64,000 nucleotides of DNA from Crossaster papposus (Eukaryota > Echinodermata > Asteroidea > Velatida > Solasteridae): positions 991,001 through 1,055,000 of the forward strand of contig JBAIAA010000506.1 in the NCBI GenBank assembly GCA_037893245.1, in the 5' to 3' direction. Below are positions 1 to 8,649 of this stretch, one piece after another (positions within the stretch are counted from its first letter, which is position 1; the number at the start of each line of letters is the position of its first letter). The translations under genes were made by a program, and so were the position numbers. The notes under the pieces were generated by a model. That model worked only from the letters and a program-made list of their open reading frames with translations. It was not told the origin of the DNA and did no database searches.

Positions 1-344
1 AGCAAATGAGAGCAAAACGAGCAAAACGAGCAAAACGAGCAAATGAGAGCAAATGATAGCAAATGAGAGCAAAACGAGCAAAATGAGCAAATGAGAGCAA
101 ATAAGAGCAAAATGAGCAAATGAGCAAATGAGCAAATGAGAGCAAACGAGCAAACGAGCAAAACAAGCAAAACGAGCAAAACGAGCAAAACGAGCAAAAC
201 GAGCAAAACGAGCAAAACGAGCAAAACCAGCAAAACCAGCAAATGAGAGCAAATGAGAGCAAATGAGAGCAAATGATAGCAAATGAGAGCAAAACGAGCA
301 AAATGAGCAAATGAGCAAATGATAGCAAACGAGCAAATGAGAGC
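1..344 (-). repeat. TTTGCTC minisatellite, inverted arm
   Basis: On the + strand this segment reads as GAGCAAA-type units (GAGCAAAAC, GAGCAAATGA), so it is the reverse complement of the array that follows. The word order, read on the - strand, is a run of CTCAT words, one CTATCAT, three CTCTCAT words, a run of TTTTGCTCG, a GCTTG variant and two 8 bp words. The same order occurs on the + strand at about 2600-2870, so this is an inverted copy of that block and not unrelated sequence. The array continues off the left end of the window. Open frames here are repeat artefacts. Confidence 0.93.
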
Positions 345-544
345 TTTGTTCGTTTTGCTCGTTTTGTTCGTTTTGCTCGTTTTGCTCGTTTTGCTCGTTT
401 TGCTCGTTTCGCTCGTTTTGCTCTCATTTGCTCGTTTGCTCTCATTTGCTCATTTGCTCATTTTGCTCGTTTTGCTCTCATTTGATCTCATTTGCTCTCA
501 TTTGCTCTCATTTGCTCTCATTTGCTCTCATTTGCTCTCATTTG

Positions 545-1290
545 CTCGTTTTGCTCGTTTTGCTCGTTTTGCTCGTTTTGCTCCTTTGCTCCTTTGCTCG
601 TTTGCTCGTTTGCTCTCATTTGCTCTCATTTGCTCTCATTTGCTCGTTTTGCTCGTTTTGCTCGTTTTGCACGTTTTGCACGTTTTGCCCGTTTTGACCG
701 TTTTGCTCGTATTGCTCGTTTGCTCTCATTTGCTCATTTGCTCATTTGCTCATTTGCTCATTTTGCTCGTTTTGCTCTCATTTGCTATCATTTGCTATCA
801 TTTGCTATAATTTGCTCTCATTTGCTCTTATTTGCTCTCATTTGCTCTCATTTGCTCTCATTTGCTCGTTTTGTTTGTTTGCTAGTTTGCTCGTTTGCTA
901 GTTTTGCTCGTTTTGGTCGTTTTGCTCGTTTTGCTCGTTTTGCTCGTTTTGCTCTCATTTGCTACCATTTGCTCGTTTTGCTCGTTTTGTTCGTTTTGCT
1001 CGTTTTGCTCGTTTTGCTCGTTTTGCTCGTTTTGCTCGTTTTGCTCCTTTGCTCGTTTGCTCGTTTGCTCGTTTGCTCGTTTGCTCTCATTTGCTCTCAT
1101 TTGCTCTCATTTGCTCTCATTTGCTCGTTTTGCTCTCATTTGCTCTCATTTGCTCTCATTTGCTCTCATTTGCTCGTTTTGCTCGTTTTGCTCGTTTTGC
1201 TTTATTTGCTCGTTTTGCTCGTTTTGCTCGTTTGATCGTTTGCTCGTTTGCTCGTTTGCTGATTTGCTCTCATTTGCTCATTTGCTCATT
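545..1290 (+). repeat. Minisatellite higher-order repeat, copy 1
   Basis: A distinctive word series (two GCACG words, then GCCCG, GACCG and a GTATTGCTCG word, at about 668-720) recurs 870 bp downstream. The GTTTTGGTCG marker at about 911 also recurs 870 bp away. A one-word (9 bp) length difference lies between the copies around 1010-1050. This copy carries the CTATAA variant at about 805. Boundaries are approximate because the flanks are made of the same words. Confidence 0.8.
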
Positions 1291-1414
1291 TGCTCATTTT
1301 GCTCGTTTTGCTCTCATTTGCTATCATTTGCTCTCATTTGCTCTCATTTGCTCTCATTTGCTCGTTTTGCTCGTTTTGCTCGTTTTGCTCGTTTTGCTCG
1401 TTTTGCTCGTTTTG

Positions 1415-2180
1415 ATCGTTTTGCTCGTTTTGCTCGTTTTGCTCGTTTTGCTCCTTTGCTCCTTTGCTCGTTTGCTCGTTTGCTCTCATTTGCTCTCATT
1501 TGCTCTCATTTGCTCGTTTTGCTCGTTTTGCTCGTTTTGCACGTTTTGCACGTTTTGCCCGTTTTGACCGTTTTGCTCGTATTGCTCGTTTGCTCTCATT
1601 TGCTCATTTGCTCATTTGCTCATTTGCTCATTTTGCTCGTTTTGCTCTCATTTGCTATCATTTGCTATCATTTGCTATCATTTGCTCTCATTTGCTCTTA
1701 TTTGCTCTCATTTGCTCTCATTTGCTCTCATTTGCTCGTTTTGTTTGTTTGCTAGTTTGCTCGTTTGCTAGTTTTGCTCGTTTTGGTCGTTTTGCTCGTT
1801 TTGCTCGTTTTGCTCGTTTTGCTCTCATTTGCTACCATTTGCTCGTTTTGCTCGTTTTGTTCGTTTTGCTCGTTTTGCTCGTTTTGCTCGTTTTGCTCGT
1901 TTTGCTCGTTTTGCTCGTTTTGCTCCTTTGCTCGTTTGCTCGTTTGCTCGTTTGCTCGTTTGCTCTCATTTGCTCTCATTTGCTCTCATTTGCTCTCATT
2001 TGCTCGTTTTGCTCTCATTTGCTCTCATTTGCTCTCATTTGCTCTCATTTGCTCGTTTTGCTCGTTTTGCTCGTTTTGCTTTATTTGCTCGTTTTGCTCG
2101 TTTTGCTCGTTTGATCGTTTGATCGTTTGCTCGTTTGCTCGTTTGCTGATTTGCTCTCATTTGCTCATTTGCTCATTTGC
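1415..2180 (+). repeat. Minisatellite higher-order repeat, copy 2
   Basis: This is the second copy of the 870 bp-offset block. The GCACG/GCCCG/GACCG marker series is at about 1538-1590 and the GGTCG marker at about 1785. It has CTATCA where copy 1 has CTATAA, and one extra 9 bp TTTTGCTCG word. After about 2180 a shorter, more diverged version of the same order follows, with the GCTGATTT marker at about 2145 and again at 2591. Confidence 0.8.
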
Positions 2181-3195
2181 TCATTTTGCTCGTTTTGCTC
2201 TCATTTGCTATCATTTGCTATCATTTGCTATAATTTGCTCTCATTTGCTCTTATTTGCTCTCATTTGCTCTCATTTGCTCTCATTTGCTCTCATTTGCTA
2301 TCATTTGCTCGTTTTGCTCGTTTTGTTCGTTTTGCTCGTTTTGCTCGTTTTGCTCGTTTTGCTCGTTTTGCTCGTTTTGCTCGTTTTGCTCGTTTTGCTC
2401 GTTTGCTCGTTTGATCGTTCGCTCGTTTGCTCGTTTGCTCATTTGCTCTCATTTGCTCTCATTTGCTCTCATTTGCTCTCATTTGCTCTCATTTGCTCTC
2501 ATTTGCTCGTTTTGCTCGTTTTGCTCGTTTTGCTTTATTTGCTCGTTTTGCTCGTTTTGCTCGTTTGATGGTTTGCTCGTTTGCTTGTTTGCTGATTTGC
2601 TCTCATTTGCTCATTTGCTCATTTGCTCATTTTGCTCGTTTTGCTCTCATTTGCTATCATTTGCTCTCATTTGCTCTCATTTGCTCTCATTTGCTCGTTT
2701 TGCTCGTTTTGCTCGTTTTGCTCGTTTTGCTCGTTTTGCTCGTTTTGATCGTTTTGCTTGTTTTGCTCGTTTGCTCGTTTGCTCTCATTTGCTCATTTGC
2801 TCATTTGCTCATTTGCTCATTTTGCTCGTTTTGCTCTCATTTGCTATCATTTGCTCTCATTTGCTCTCATTTGCTCTCATTTGCTCTCATTTGCTCTCAT
2901 TTGCTCGTTTTGCTCGTTTTGTTCGTTTTCCTCGTTTTGCTCGTTTTGCTCGTTTGCCCGTTTGCTCTCATTTGCTCTCATTTGCTCTCATTTGCTCTCA
3001 TTTGCTCTCATTTGCTCGTTTTGCTCGTTTTGCTCGTTTTGTTCGTTTTGCTCGTTTTGCTCGTTTGCCCGTTTGCTCTCATTTGCTCTCATTTGCTCTC
3101 ATTTGCTCTCATTTGCTCGTTTTGCTCGTTTTGCTCGTTTTGCTCGTTTTGCTCATTTTGTTCGTTTTTCTCGTTTTTTTCGTTTTGCTCGTTTT

Positions 3196-3220
3196 CATTA
3201 CGAATACATCCCTTTAGAAG
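3196..3220 (+). repeat. Left imperfect terminal inverted repeat
   Basis: The 25 bases begin CATTACGAATAC and end TTTAGAAG. Aligned without gaps to the reverse complement of 4957-4981, 18 of 25 positions agree: the outer CATTA, the inner TTAGAAG and several in between. The outside base does not pair, so the repeat starts at the array boundary. Confidence 0.5.
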
Positions 3221-3222
3221 CC

Positions 3223-3253
3223 GACCCGACCAATCCTATACTCTGGTCGGGTC
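3223..3253. repeat. 10 bp perfect hairpin, left sub-terminal
   Basis: GACCCGACCA at 3223-3232 pairs perfectly with TGGTCGGGTC at 3244-3253 across an 11-base loop. It sits 2 bases inside the left terminal repeat. It could be a sub-terminal structure of the insertion. No T-run follows it that would suggest a terminator. Confidence 0.7.
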
Positions 3254-4254
3254 CGCATTCATAAAATTGAAGTTTTTTAATGGGGCAATTCACAGCATGC
3301 GCCCAGAAGATTAAGATTGTTATCAGCGCTAAACTACGATAAGGTGTGAAAGCGATCCTGCCTGAAGATTCCACTTAAAATGTAACAACTAAATACCATT
3401 ATATAAGTCGATATAAATACTGTAATAGTTCCCTGTGTGAAATGTTGTTTTGTTTTCTTTTTTGAATGGTCAAAATCAATAAAGAAATGACCGAGAACGA
3501 TAATTATGTCTGCAGTAACGTTCTTTCCATTAATCACCCGTGTGCGCGTAATGATACTATGAGTGTAGATAGTGTGGATTTGTAAAACAACATAAAAGCA
3601 GTGCGTGTATACGGCGTTTAAACGTCCACGCGTCGTCCTTTTCACAAGAACACGAGATATTGCGTGCGCGAGCCCTTCCTAGTTGGGACAAGCACGTAAA
3701 ATATCTCACAGAAAAGGTACCAGTTGCATCCGAATTCTCGGCTATGTAATGGAAGAATAACATTGAGAATAACACAGCGTCAATGCAGCCGCTTTGCTTA
3801 CTTAGCCGCATGTGATTTCCATATATACCTCAGTTCGATCGCGGCCAACTTCCCCTCAGCAAAACGACAAGGAAGAATTTGTCGCACACATTACTTTCCA
3901 TGTATGCTTATCGCTGCTAGTCAGGTATACAGTTTAAATTCTCACTACTTTCCGTAGGCTTACACTCCAGTCGGGTTACTAATGGGTGTATAATTCCTGG
4001 CGGTACTTCAGCGTGTTTGCAAGACAAAGCGCCTGCATGCAGACTAGAGGGATGACTCATGTGCAGCGTTGGAAAACCCCTTTGATGGTGCGCGCGCTCG
4101 CAGCGCGCGGTACATAAACGTTTGTGATTGTAAATGTGCTGGTAACGATCCAAAAGTAAAGCGTTCCTGGAAAATTTGAGTTTATTCGGTACGGCTGTGG
4201 TTATTCACCGTAGCATGCCATAGCAGAAAACTAAAGTAGTAGCCGTTCATTCAC
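3254..4254. other. Single-copy DNA without supported gene
   Basis: This stretch of about 1 kb is unlike either repeat family. Open frames on both strands are short (about 75-105 codons: 3334-3645 on -, 3557-3811 on -, 3724-3957 on +, 3917-4153 on -). They overlap each other and show no domain, signal or repeat that I recognise. I see no convincing promoter, splice-bounded exon or RNA gene. Confidence 0.6.
4091..4109. repeat. CG-alternating 8 bp hairpin
   Basis: CGCGCGCT at 4091-4098 pairs perfectly with AGCGCGCG at 4102-4109 across a 3-base loop (CGC). The alternating C/G stem is a sequence type known to favour cruciform or Z-form DNA. Any function here is not shown. Confidence 0.7.
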
Positions 4255-4360
4255 TGCTGGCGCGGCGCGGCCGACGTGCGTGCATACACACAGCGCGATG
4301 CCCCGCTTCATGTCGCGACTTTTGTTCGTCGCGTCGCAAGTCGCAACTTGTGTGCGTCAT
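4255..4360. other. CpG-dense patch
   Basis: About 18 CpG dinucleotides occur in roughly 100 bases, starting at the GGCGCGGCGCGGCCGACG stretch. This contrasts with the CpG-poor minisatellite on both sides. It is too short to call a CpG island. No transcript unit starts clearly beside it. Confidence 0.6.
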
Positions 4361-4475
4361 TGTTTTCCAAGAATGGTGCGTCAATGATATGACGTACGGG
4401 TGCATCATTCGACTCCAAAATCTGGCCTCACTGTTGTCATTGACGCACCTCCCCCGGGGGTCTGAGGGTGCGTCA
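4353..4475. promoter_or_regulatory. Cluster of TGCGTCA motifs
   Basis: TGCGTCA occurs at 4353-4359, 4377-4383 and 4469-4475 on + and at 4441-4447 on -. A one-base variant (TGCATCA) is at 4401-4407. Two + copies extend to GGTGCGTCA, and the - copy at 4441-4449 has the matching extension. The - copy and the last + copy form a 9 bp inverted repeat around the 10 bp palindrome CCCCCGGGGG (4451-4460). The motif resembles bZIP (CREB/ATF/Maf) half-sites, but clustered short repeats are also common inside DNA transposons. Function is inferred, not shown. Confidence 0.3.
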
Positions 4476-4890
4476 TGGAATTTATAGGTGCATTATGTCT
4501 GCTTACTGTTGTTTGAAATAAAACAATAACAAATACTATATATTAATCAAGAACCAGTTGAATTGGAATCCTGCTTTCATTTTATTCGTTCTGGTGTAAA
4601 GTATAGCCTATAGTTTTATACACACATGGAGGAAGGACAGTTCACACAATATAGCTAAGTCACACTTGGCATTTGTTGAGGAGATGTCGAAGAACTGGAT
4701 CGAATCTGCAAAGTAAAATCCTGTTGCACAAAATGAACACTTACTGCCAAGATACAATTGCATACACTGTACATGTACCAATCACATGCATGTTGAAAGC
4801 AGTTCCAGCACTAACAGGGCCAGAGTGTTGTCCATGGGGGGTTGTTTATTTAAGTCATTATATGGGGGTTATCTTTGCTGAACATGGGGG
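4476..4890. other. Single-copy AT-richer stretch, nothing supported
   Basis: This continues the unique segment. It has an AATAAA-like hexamer near 4517 and an 80-codon + frame at 4673-4915 with no recognised feature. There is no downstream element that would make the hexamer a supported polyadenylation site. I see no gene here. Confidence 0.5.
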
Positions 4891-4943
4891 ATTCAAGTTA
4901 GTGGGGAGTCCTTAAGTAATAAGGACTCCCCACTAACTTGAAT
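4891..4943. repeat. 24 bp perfect inverted repeat
   Basis: The arms 4891-4914 and 4920-4943 are exact reverse complements over 24 bases, with a 5-base loop (AGTAA). The right arm ends 13 bases before the right terminal repeat of the proposed insertion. Such a long perfect stem is the strongest local secondary structure in the unique segment. It could be a sub-terminal fold-back of the mobile element, or a small nested fold-back insertion. Confidence 0.9.
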
Positions 4944-4956
4944 TTTATGAATGAAT

Positions 4957-4981
4957 CTTCTAATGGAGCGTTCTCCTAATG
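4957..4981 (-). repeat. Right imperfect terminal inverted repeat
   Basis: Read on the - strand this begins CATTAGGAGAAC and ends ATTAGAAG, matching the left terminal repeat at 18 of 25 positions. The minisatellite resumes at the next base with TGCTCGTTTT, the same 10 bases that precede the left end. Confidence 0.5.
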
Positions 4982-5978
4982 TGCTCGTTTTGCTCGTTTT
5001 GCTCGTTTTGCTCCTTTTGCTCTCATTTGCTCGTTTGCTCTCATTTGCTCATTTGCTCATTTTGCTCGTTTTGCTCTCATTTGCTCTCATTTGCTCTCAT
5101 TTGCTCTCATTTGCTCTCATTTGCTCTCATTTGCTCTCATTTGCTCGTTTTGCTCGTTTTGCTCGTTTTGCTCGTTTTGTTCGTTTGCTCGTTTGCTCGT
5201 TTGCTCGTTTGCTCGTTTTGCTCGTTTGCCCGTTTGCTCTCATTTGCTCTCATTTGCTCTCATTTGCTCTCATTTGCTCTCATTTGCTCGTTTTGCTCGT
5301 TTTGCTCGTTTTGTTCGTTTTGCTCGTTTTGTTCGTTTTGCTCGTTTTGCTCGTTTTGCTCGTTTTGCTCGTTTTGCTCGTTTTGCTCGTTTTGCTCGTT
5401 TTGCTCGTTTTGCTCTCATTTGCTCATTTGCTCTCATTTGCTCATTTGCTCATTTTGTTCGTTTTGCTCTCATTTGATCTCATTTGCTCTCATTTGCTCT
5501 CATTTGCTCTTATTTGCTCTCATTTGATCTCATTTGCTCTCATTTGCTCGTTTTGCTCGTTTTGCTCGTTTTGCTCGTTTTGCTCCTTTGCTCGTTTGCT
5601 CGTTTGCTCGTTTGCTCGTTAGCTCGTTTGCTCTCATTTGCTCTCATTTGCTCTCATTTGCTCGTTTTGCTCGTTTTGCTCGTTTTGCTCGTTTTGCACG
5701 TTTTGCACGTTTTGCCCGTTTTGACCGTTTTGCTCGTATTGCTCGTTTGCTCTCATTTGCTCATTTGCTCATTTGCTCATTTGCTCATTTTGCTCGTTTT
5801 GCTCTCATTTGCTATCATTTGCTATCATTTGCTATAATTTGCTCTCATTTGCTCTTATTTGCTCTCATTTGCTCTCATTTGCTCTCATTTGCTCGTTTTG
5901 TTCGTTTGCTAGTTTGCTCGTTTGCTAGTTTTGCTCGTTTTGGTCGTTTTGCTCGTTTTGCTCGTTTTGCTCTCATTT
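4982..5978 (+). repeat. TTTGCTC minisatellite, second block
   Basis: Same word set and orientation as 345-3195. The 5' part has runs of CTCTCAT words and a long run of TTTTGCTCG (about 5335-5410). From about 5575 it follows the higher-order series of 545-958. The GCACG/GCCCG/GACCG markers are at about 5695-5745, the CTATAA variant at about 5832 and GGTCG at about 5942. CTATAA links it to copy 1 more than copy 2. It is cut off in mid-series where the satellite starts. Confidence 0.94.
5575..5978 (+). repeat. Minisatellite higher-order repeat, copy 3 (truncated)
   Basis: This matches copy 1 at an offset of 5,027 bp (with a one-word, 9 bp length change near the end) up to the GCTCTCATTT word. 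Copy 1 continues with GCTACCATTT, whereas here the 217 bp satellite begins. The truncation therefore marks a recombination or insertion breakpoint. Confidence 0.75.
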
Positions 5979-6124
5979 TTTCGACATATATCTGAGCTGT
6001 GAGCCTCAACATTGTTCGAGAATGAAGAGACACTCACCAGCTCGACATCCGAGCCAAAATATTGCCAGATTTCTCACTGGAAAAACAAACAAACTGAGAG
6101 GCTCATGCGTCAGTATACTGGCGG

Positions 6125-6152
6125 CATAGGCCTATGTGGCAATACACGTGTA
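6125..6152. repeat. Paired palindromes of the monomer (first clear copy)
   Basis: CATAGGCCTATG (6125-6136) and TACACGTGTA (6143-6152) are each perfect palindromes, 6 bases apart. Both recur in most full-length monomers, often as variants (GGCATATGCC for the first, TACACGTATA for the second). CACGTG is the canonical E-box of bHLH proteins such as Myc/Max and USF, but binding in a satellite is not shown by sequence. Confidence 0.8.
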
Positions 6153-7130
6153 CATACATACACATCAGAAAACATGGCTGCGAATGAGGATAATGTTCTC
6201 GACATATATCGGAGCTGCGAACCTCAACGTTGTTCGAGAATGAAGAGACATTCACCACCTCCACATCTGAGCTAACACATCGCCAAAATGCTCACCGGAA
6301 GAGACCAACACTTTGAGAATCATGCGTCCGGACACTGCCGGCATAGGTCTATGAGGCAATACACGTGTGCATACATACACATAAGAAAACATGGCTACGA
6401 ATGAGGATAATTTTGTCGACATATATCTGAGCTGCGAGCCTCAACGTTGTTCGAGAATGAAGAGACACTCACCAGCTCGACATCCGAGCCAAAATATTGC
6501 AAAATTTCTCACTGGAAAAAACCCAAACTGAGAGACTCATGCGTCAGGATACTGGCGGCATAGGCCTATGTGGCAATACACGTGTACATACATACACATC
6601 AGAAAACATGGCTGCGAATGAGGATATTTTTCTCGACATATATCTGAGCTGCGAACCTCAACGTTGTTGGAGAATGAAGAGACATTCACCACCTTCACAT
6701 CTGAGCTAACATATCGCCAAAATTCTCACCGGAAGAAACTAAAACTTTGAGACTCATGCGTCAGGACACTGGCGGCATAGGCCTATGCGGCAATACAAAT
6801 GTACACGCATAAACATAAGAAAACATGGCTGCGAATGAGGATAATTTTATGAACTTATATCTGAGCTGCGAACCTCAACGTTGTTCGGGAATGAAGAGAC
6901 ACTCGCCAGCTCGACATCTGAGCCAAAATATTTCCAAAGTTCTCACTAGAAAAAACCAAAACTGTGAGACTCATGCGACAGGACACTGGCGGCATAGGCC
7001 TCTGAGGCAATACACGTGTACATCCATACACATAAGAAAACATGGCTGCGAATGAGGACAATTTTCCCGCCATATATCTGAGCTGCGAGCCTCAACGTTG
7101 TTCGAGAATGAAGAGACACTCACCAGCTCG

Positions 7131-7229
7131 ACATCCGAGCCAAAATATTGCCAGATTTCTCACAGGAAAAACAAACAAGCTGAGAGGCTCATGCGTCAGT
7201 ATACTGGCGGCATAGGCCTATGTGGCAAT
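7131..7229 (+). repeat. 99 bp short monomer
   Basis: From ACATCCGAGC at 7131 to the next equivalent ACATCTGAGC at 7230 is only 99 bp. GTGGCAATACA is fused directly to CATCTGAGCTAACAC, removing about 118 bp. The same fusion occurs near 8788, 11806 and 15042, so the variant has been copied along with its neighbours. Confidence 0.8.
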
Positions 7230-8649
7230 ACATCTGAGCTAACACATTGCCAAAATTCTCACCGGAAGAGACCAACACTTTGAGACTCATGCGTCAGGAC
7301 ACTGCCGGCATAGGCCTATGAGGCAATACACGTGTACATATATACACATAAGAAAACATGGCTACGAATGAGGATAATTTTGTCGACATATATCTGAGCT
7401 GCGAGCTTCAACGTTGTTCGAAAATGAAGAGACACTCACCAGCTAGACATCCGAGCCAAAATATTGCAAAATGTCTCACTGAAAAAGAAAAAAAACTGAG
7501 AGACTCATGTGTCAGGATACTGGCGGCATAGGCCTATGTGGAAATACACGTGTACATACATACACATCAGAAAACATGGCTGCGAATGAGGATAATGTTC
7601 TCGTCATATATCTGAGCTGTGAACCTCAACGTTGTTCGAGAATGAAGAGACATTCACCACCTCCACATCTGAGCTAACACATCGCCAAAATGCTCACCTG
7701 AAGAGACCAACACTTTGAGACTCATGCGTCAGGACACTGCCGGCATAGGCCTATGAGGCAATACACGTGTACATACATACACATCAGAAAACATGGCTGC
7801 GAATGAGGATAATGTTCTCGTCATATATCTGAGCTGCGAACCTCAACGTTGTTCGAAAATGAAGATACACTCACCAGCTCGACATCTGAGCCAAAATATT
7901 GCCAAATTTCTCACGGGAACAAACCTAAACTGAGAGACTCATGCGTCAGGACACTGGCGGCATATGCCTATGTGGCAATACACGTGTACCTACAAACACA
8001 TCAGAAAACATGGCTGCGAATGAGGATATTTTTCTCGACATATATCTGAGCTGCGAGCCTCAACGTTGTTCGAGAATGAAGAGACATTCACCACCTCCAC
8101 ATCCGAGCCAAAACATTGCCAAATTTCTCACAGGAAAAAAAACCAAACTGTGAGACTCATGCTTCTGGACACTGGCGACATGATAATGTTCTCCACATGT
8201 ATCTGAGCTGCGAACCTCAACGTTGTTCGAGAATGAAGGGACACTCACCAGCTCGACATCTGAGCCAAAAAATTGCCAAATTTCTCACTGGAACAAACCT
8301 AAACTGAGAGACTCATGCGTCAGGACACTGGCGGCATATGCCTATGTGGCAATACACGTGTACCTACAAACACATCAGAAAACATGGCTGCGAATGAGGA
8401 TATGTTTCTCGACATATATCTGAGCTGCGAACCTCAACGTTGATGGAGAATGAAAAGACATTCACCACCTCCACATCTGAGCTAACATATCGCCAACATT
8501 TCACCGGAAGAGACCAAAACTTTGACACTCATGCTTCAGGACACTGGCGGCATAGGCCTATGCGGCAATACAAATGTACACGCATAAACATAAGAAAACA
8601 TGGCTGCGAATGAGGATAATTGTATGAACTTATATCGGAGCTGCAAACC

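Larger units (their letters stand above)
345..3195 (+). repeat. TTTGCTC minisatellite, main block
   Basis: This is a tandem array of a 7 bp core, TTTGCTC, followed by a short suffix. G gives an 8 bp word, GT a 9 bp word (seen as TTTTGCTCG), A or AT give 8 or 9 bp words, and TCA gives a 10 bp word (TTTGCTCTCA). Like words occur in runs, and the runs recur in the same order. Point variants such as CTATCA, CTATAA, GCACG, GCCCG, GACCG and GGTCG act as markers of copies. The last 50 bases (about 3145-3195) are degenerate, with TTTTTCTCG and TTTTTTTCG words. Reading frames of up to about 320 codons exist only because the words contain no stop. Their translations are low-complexity Leu/Val, Cys/Ser/Phe or Ala/Arg/Phe strings, which argues against coding. 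Confidence 0.95.
3196..4981. mobile_element. Probable non-autonomous TIR element in minisatellite
   Basis: This is the only single-copy DNA in the window, 1,786 bp, bounded on both sides by the same minisatellite in the same orientation. Its first 25 bases and the reverse complement of its last 25 bases match at 18 positions. Both start with CATTA and share the inner block TTAGAAG. The match stops at exactly the points where the array begins. The flanking 10 bases TGCTCGTTTT are the same on both sides, which could be a 10 bp target duplication. However, the array has a 9 bp period, so this is weak evidence. Sub-terminal hairpins lie just inside both ends. No open frame exceeds about 100 codons and none resembles a transposase that I recognise, so it would be non-autonomous. 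Alternatives are an ordinary unique spacer, or an internally deleted element of an unplaced superfamily. Confidence 0.5.

Noticed and set aside
3223-3253. Bacterial rho-independent terminator
   Set aside because: The hairpin has no downstream T-run and the context is not bacterial.
319-3314. Long open reading frames of 160-320 codons in the minisatellite
   Set aside because: All three + frames are open together, and the translations are low-complexity strings set by the repeat words. The words simply lack stop codons. No start context or domain is present.
3334-4915. Short frames in the single-copy segment (for example 3334-3645 on - and 4673-4915 on +)
   Set aside because: They are 75-105 codons, overlap one another on both strands, and show no recognisable domain, transposase motif or signal sequence.
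3186-4991. Firm 10 bp target-site duplication (TGCTCGTTTT on both sides)
   Set aside because: The flanks are a 9 bp-period array, so identical flanking words are expected anyway. I kept it only as weak support.
1-5978. Telomeric repeat
   Set aside because: The words are TTTGCTC-based with 8-10 bp length variation. No TTAGGG-type or other G-run telomere unit was seen.
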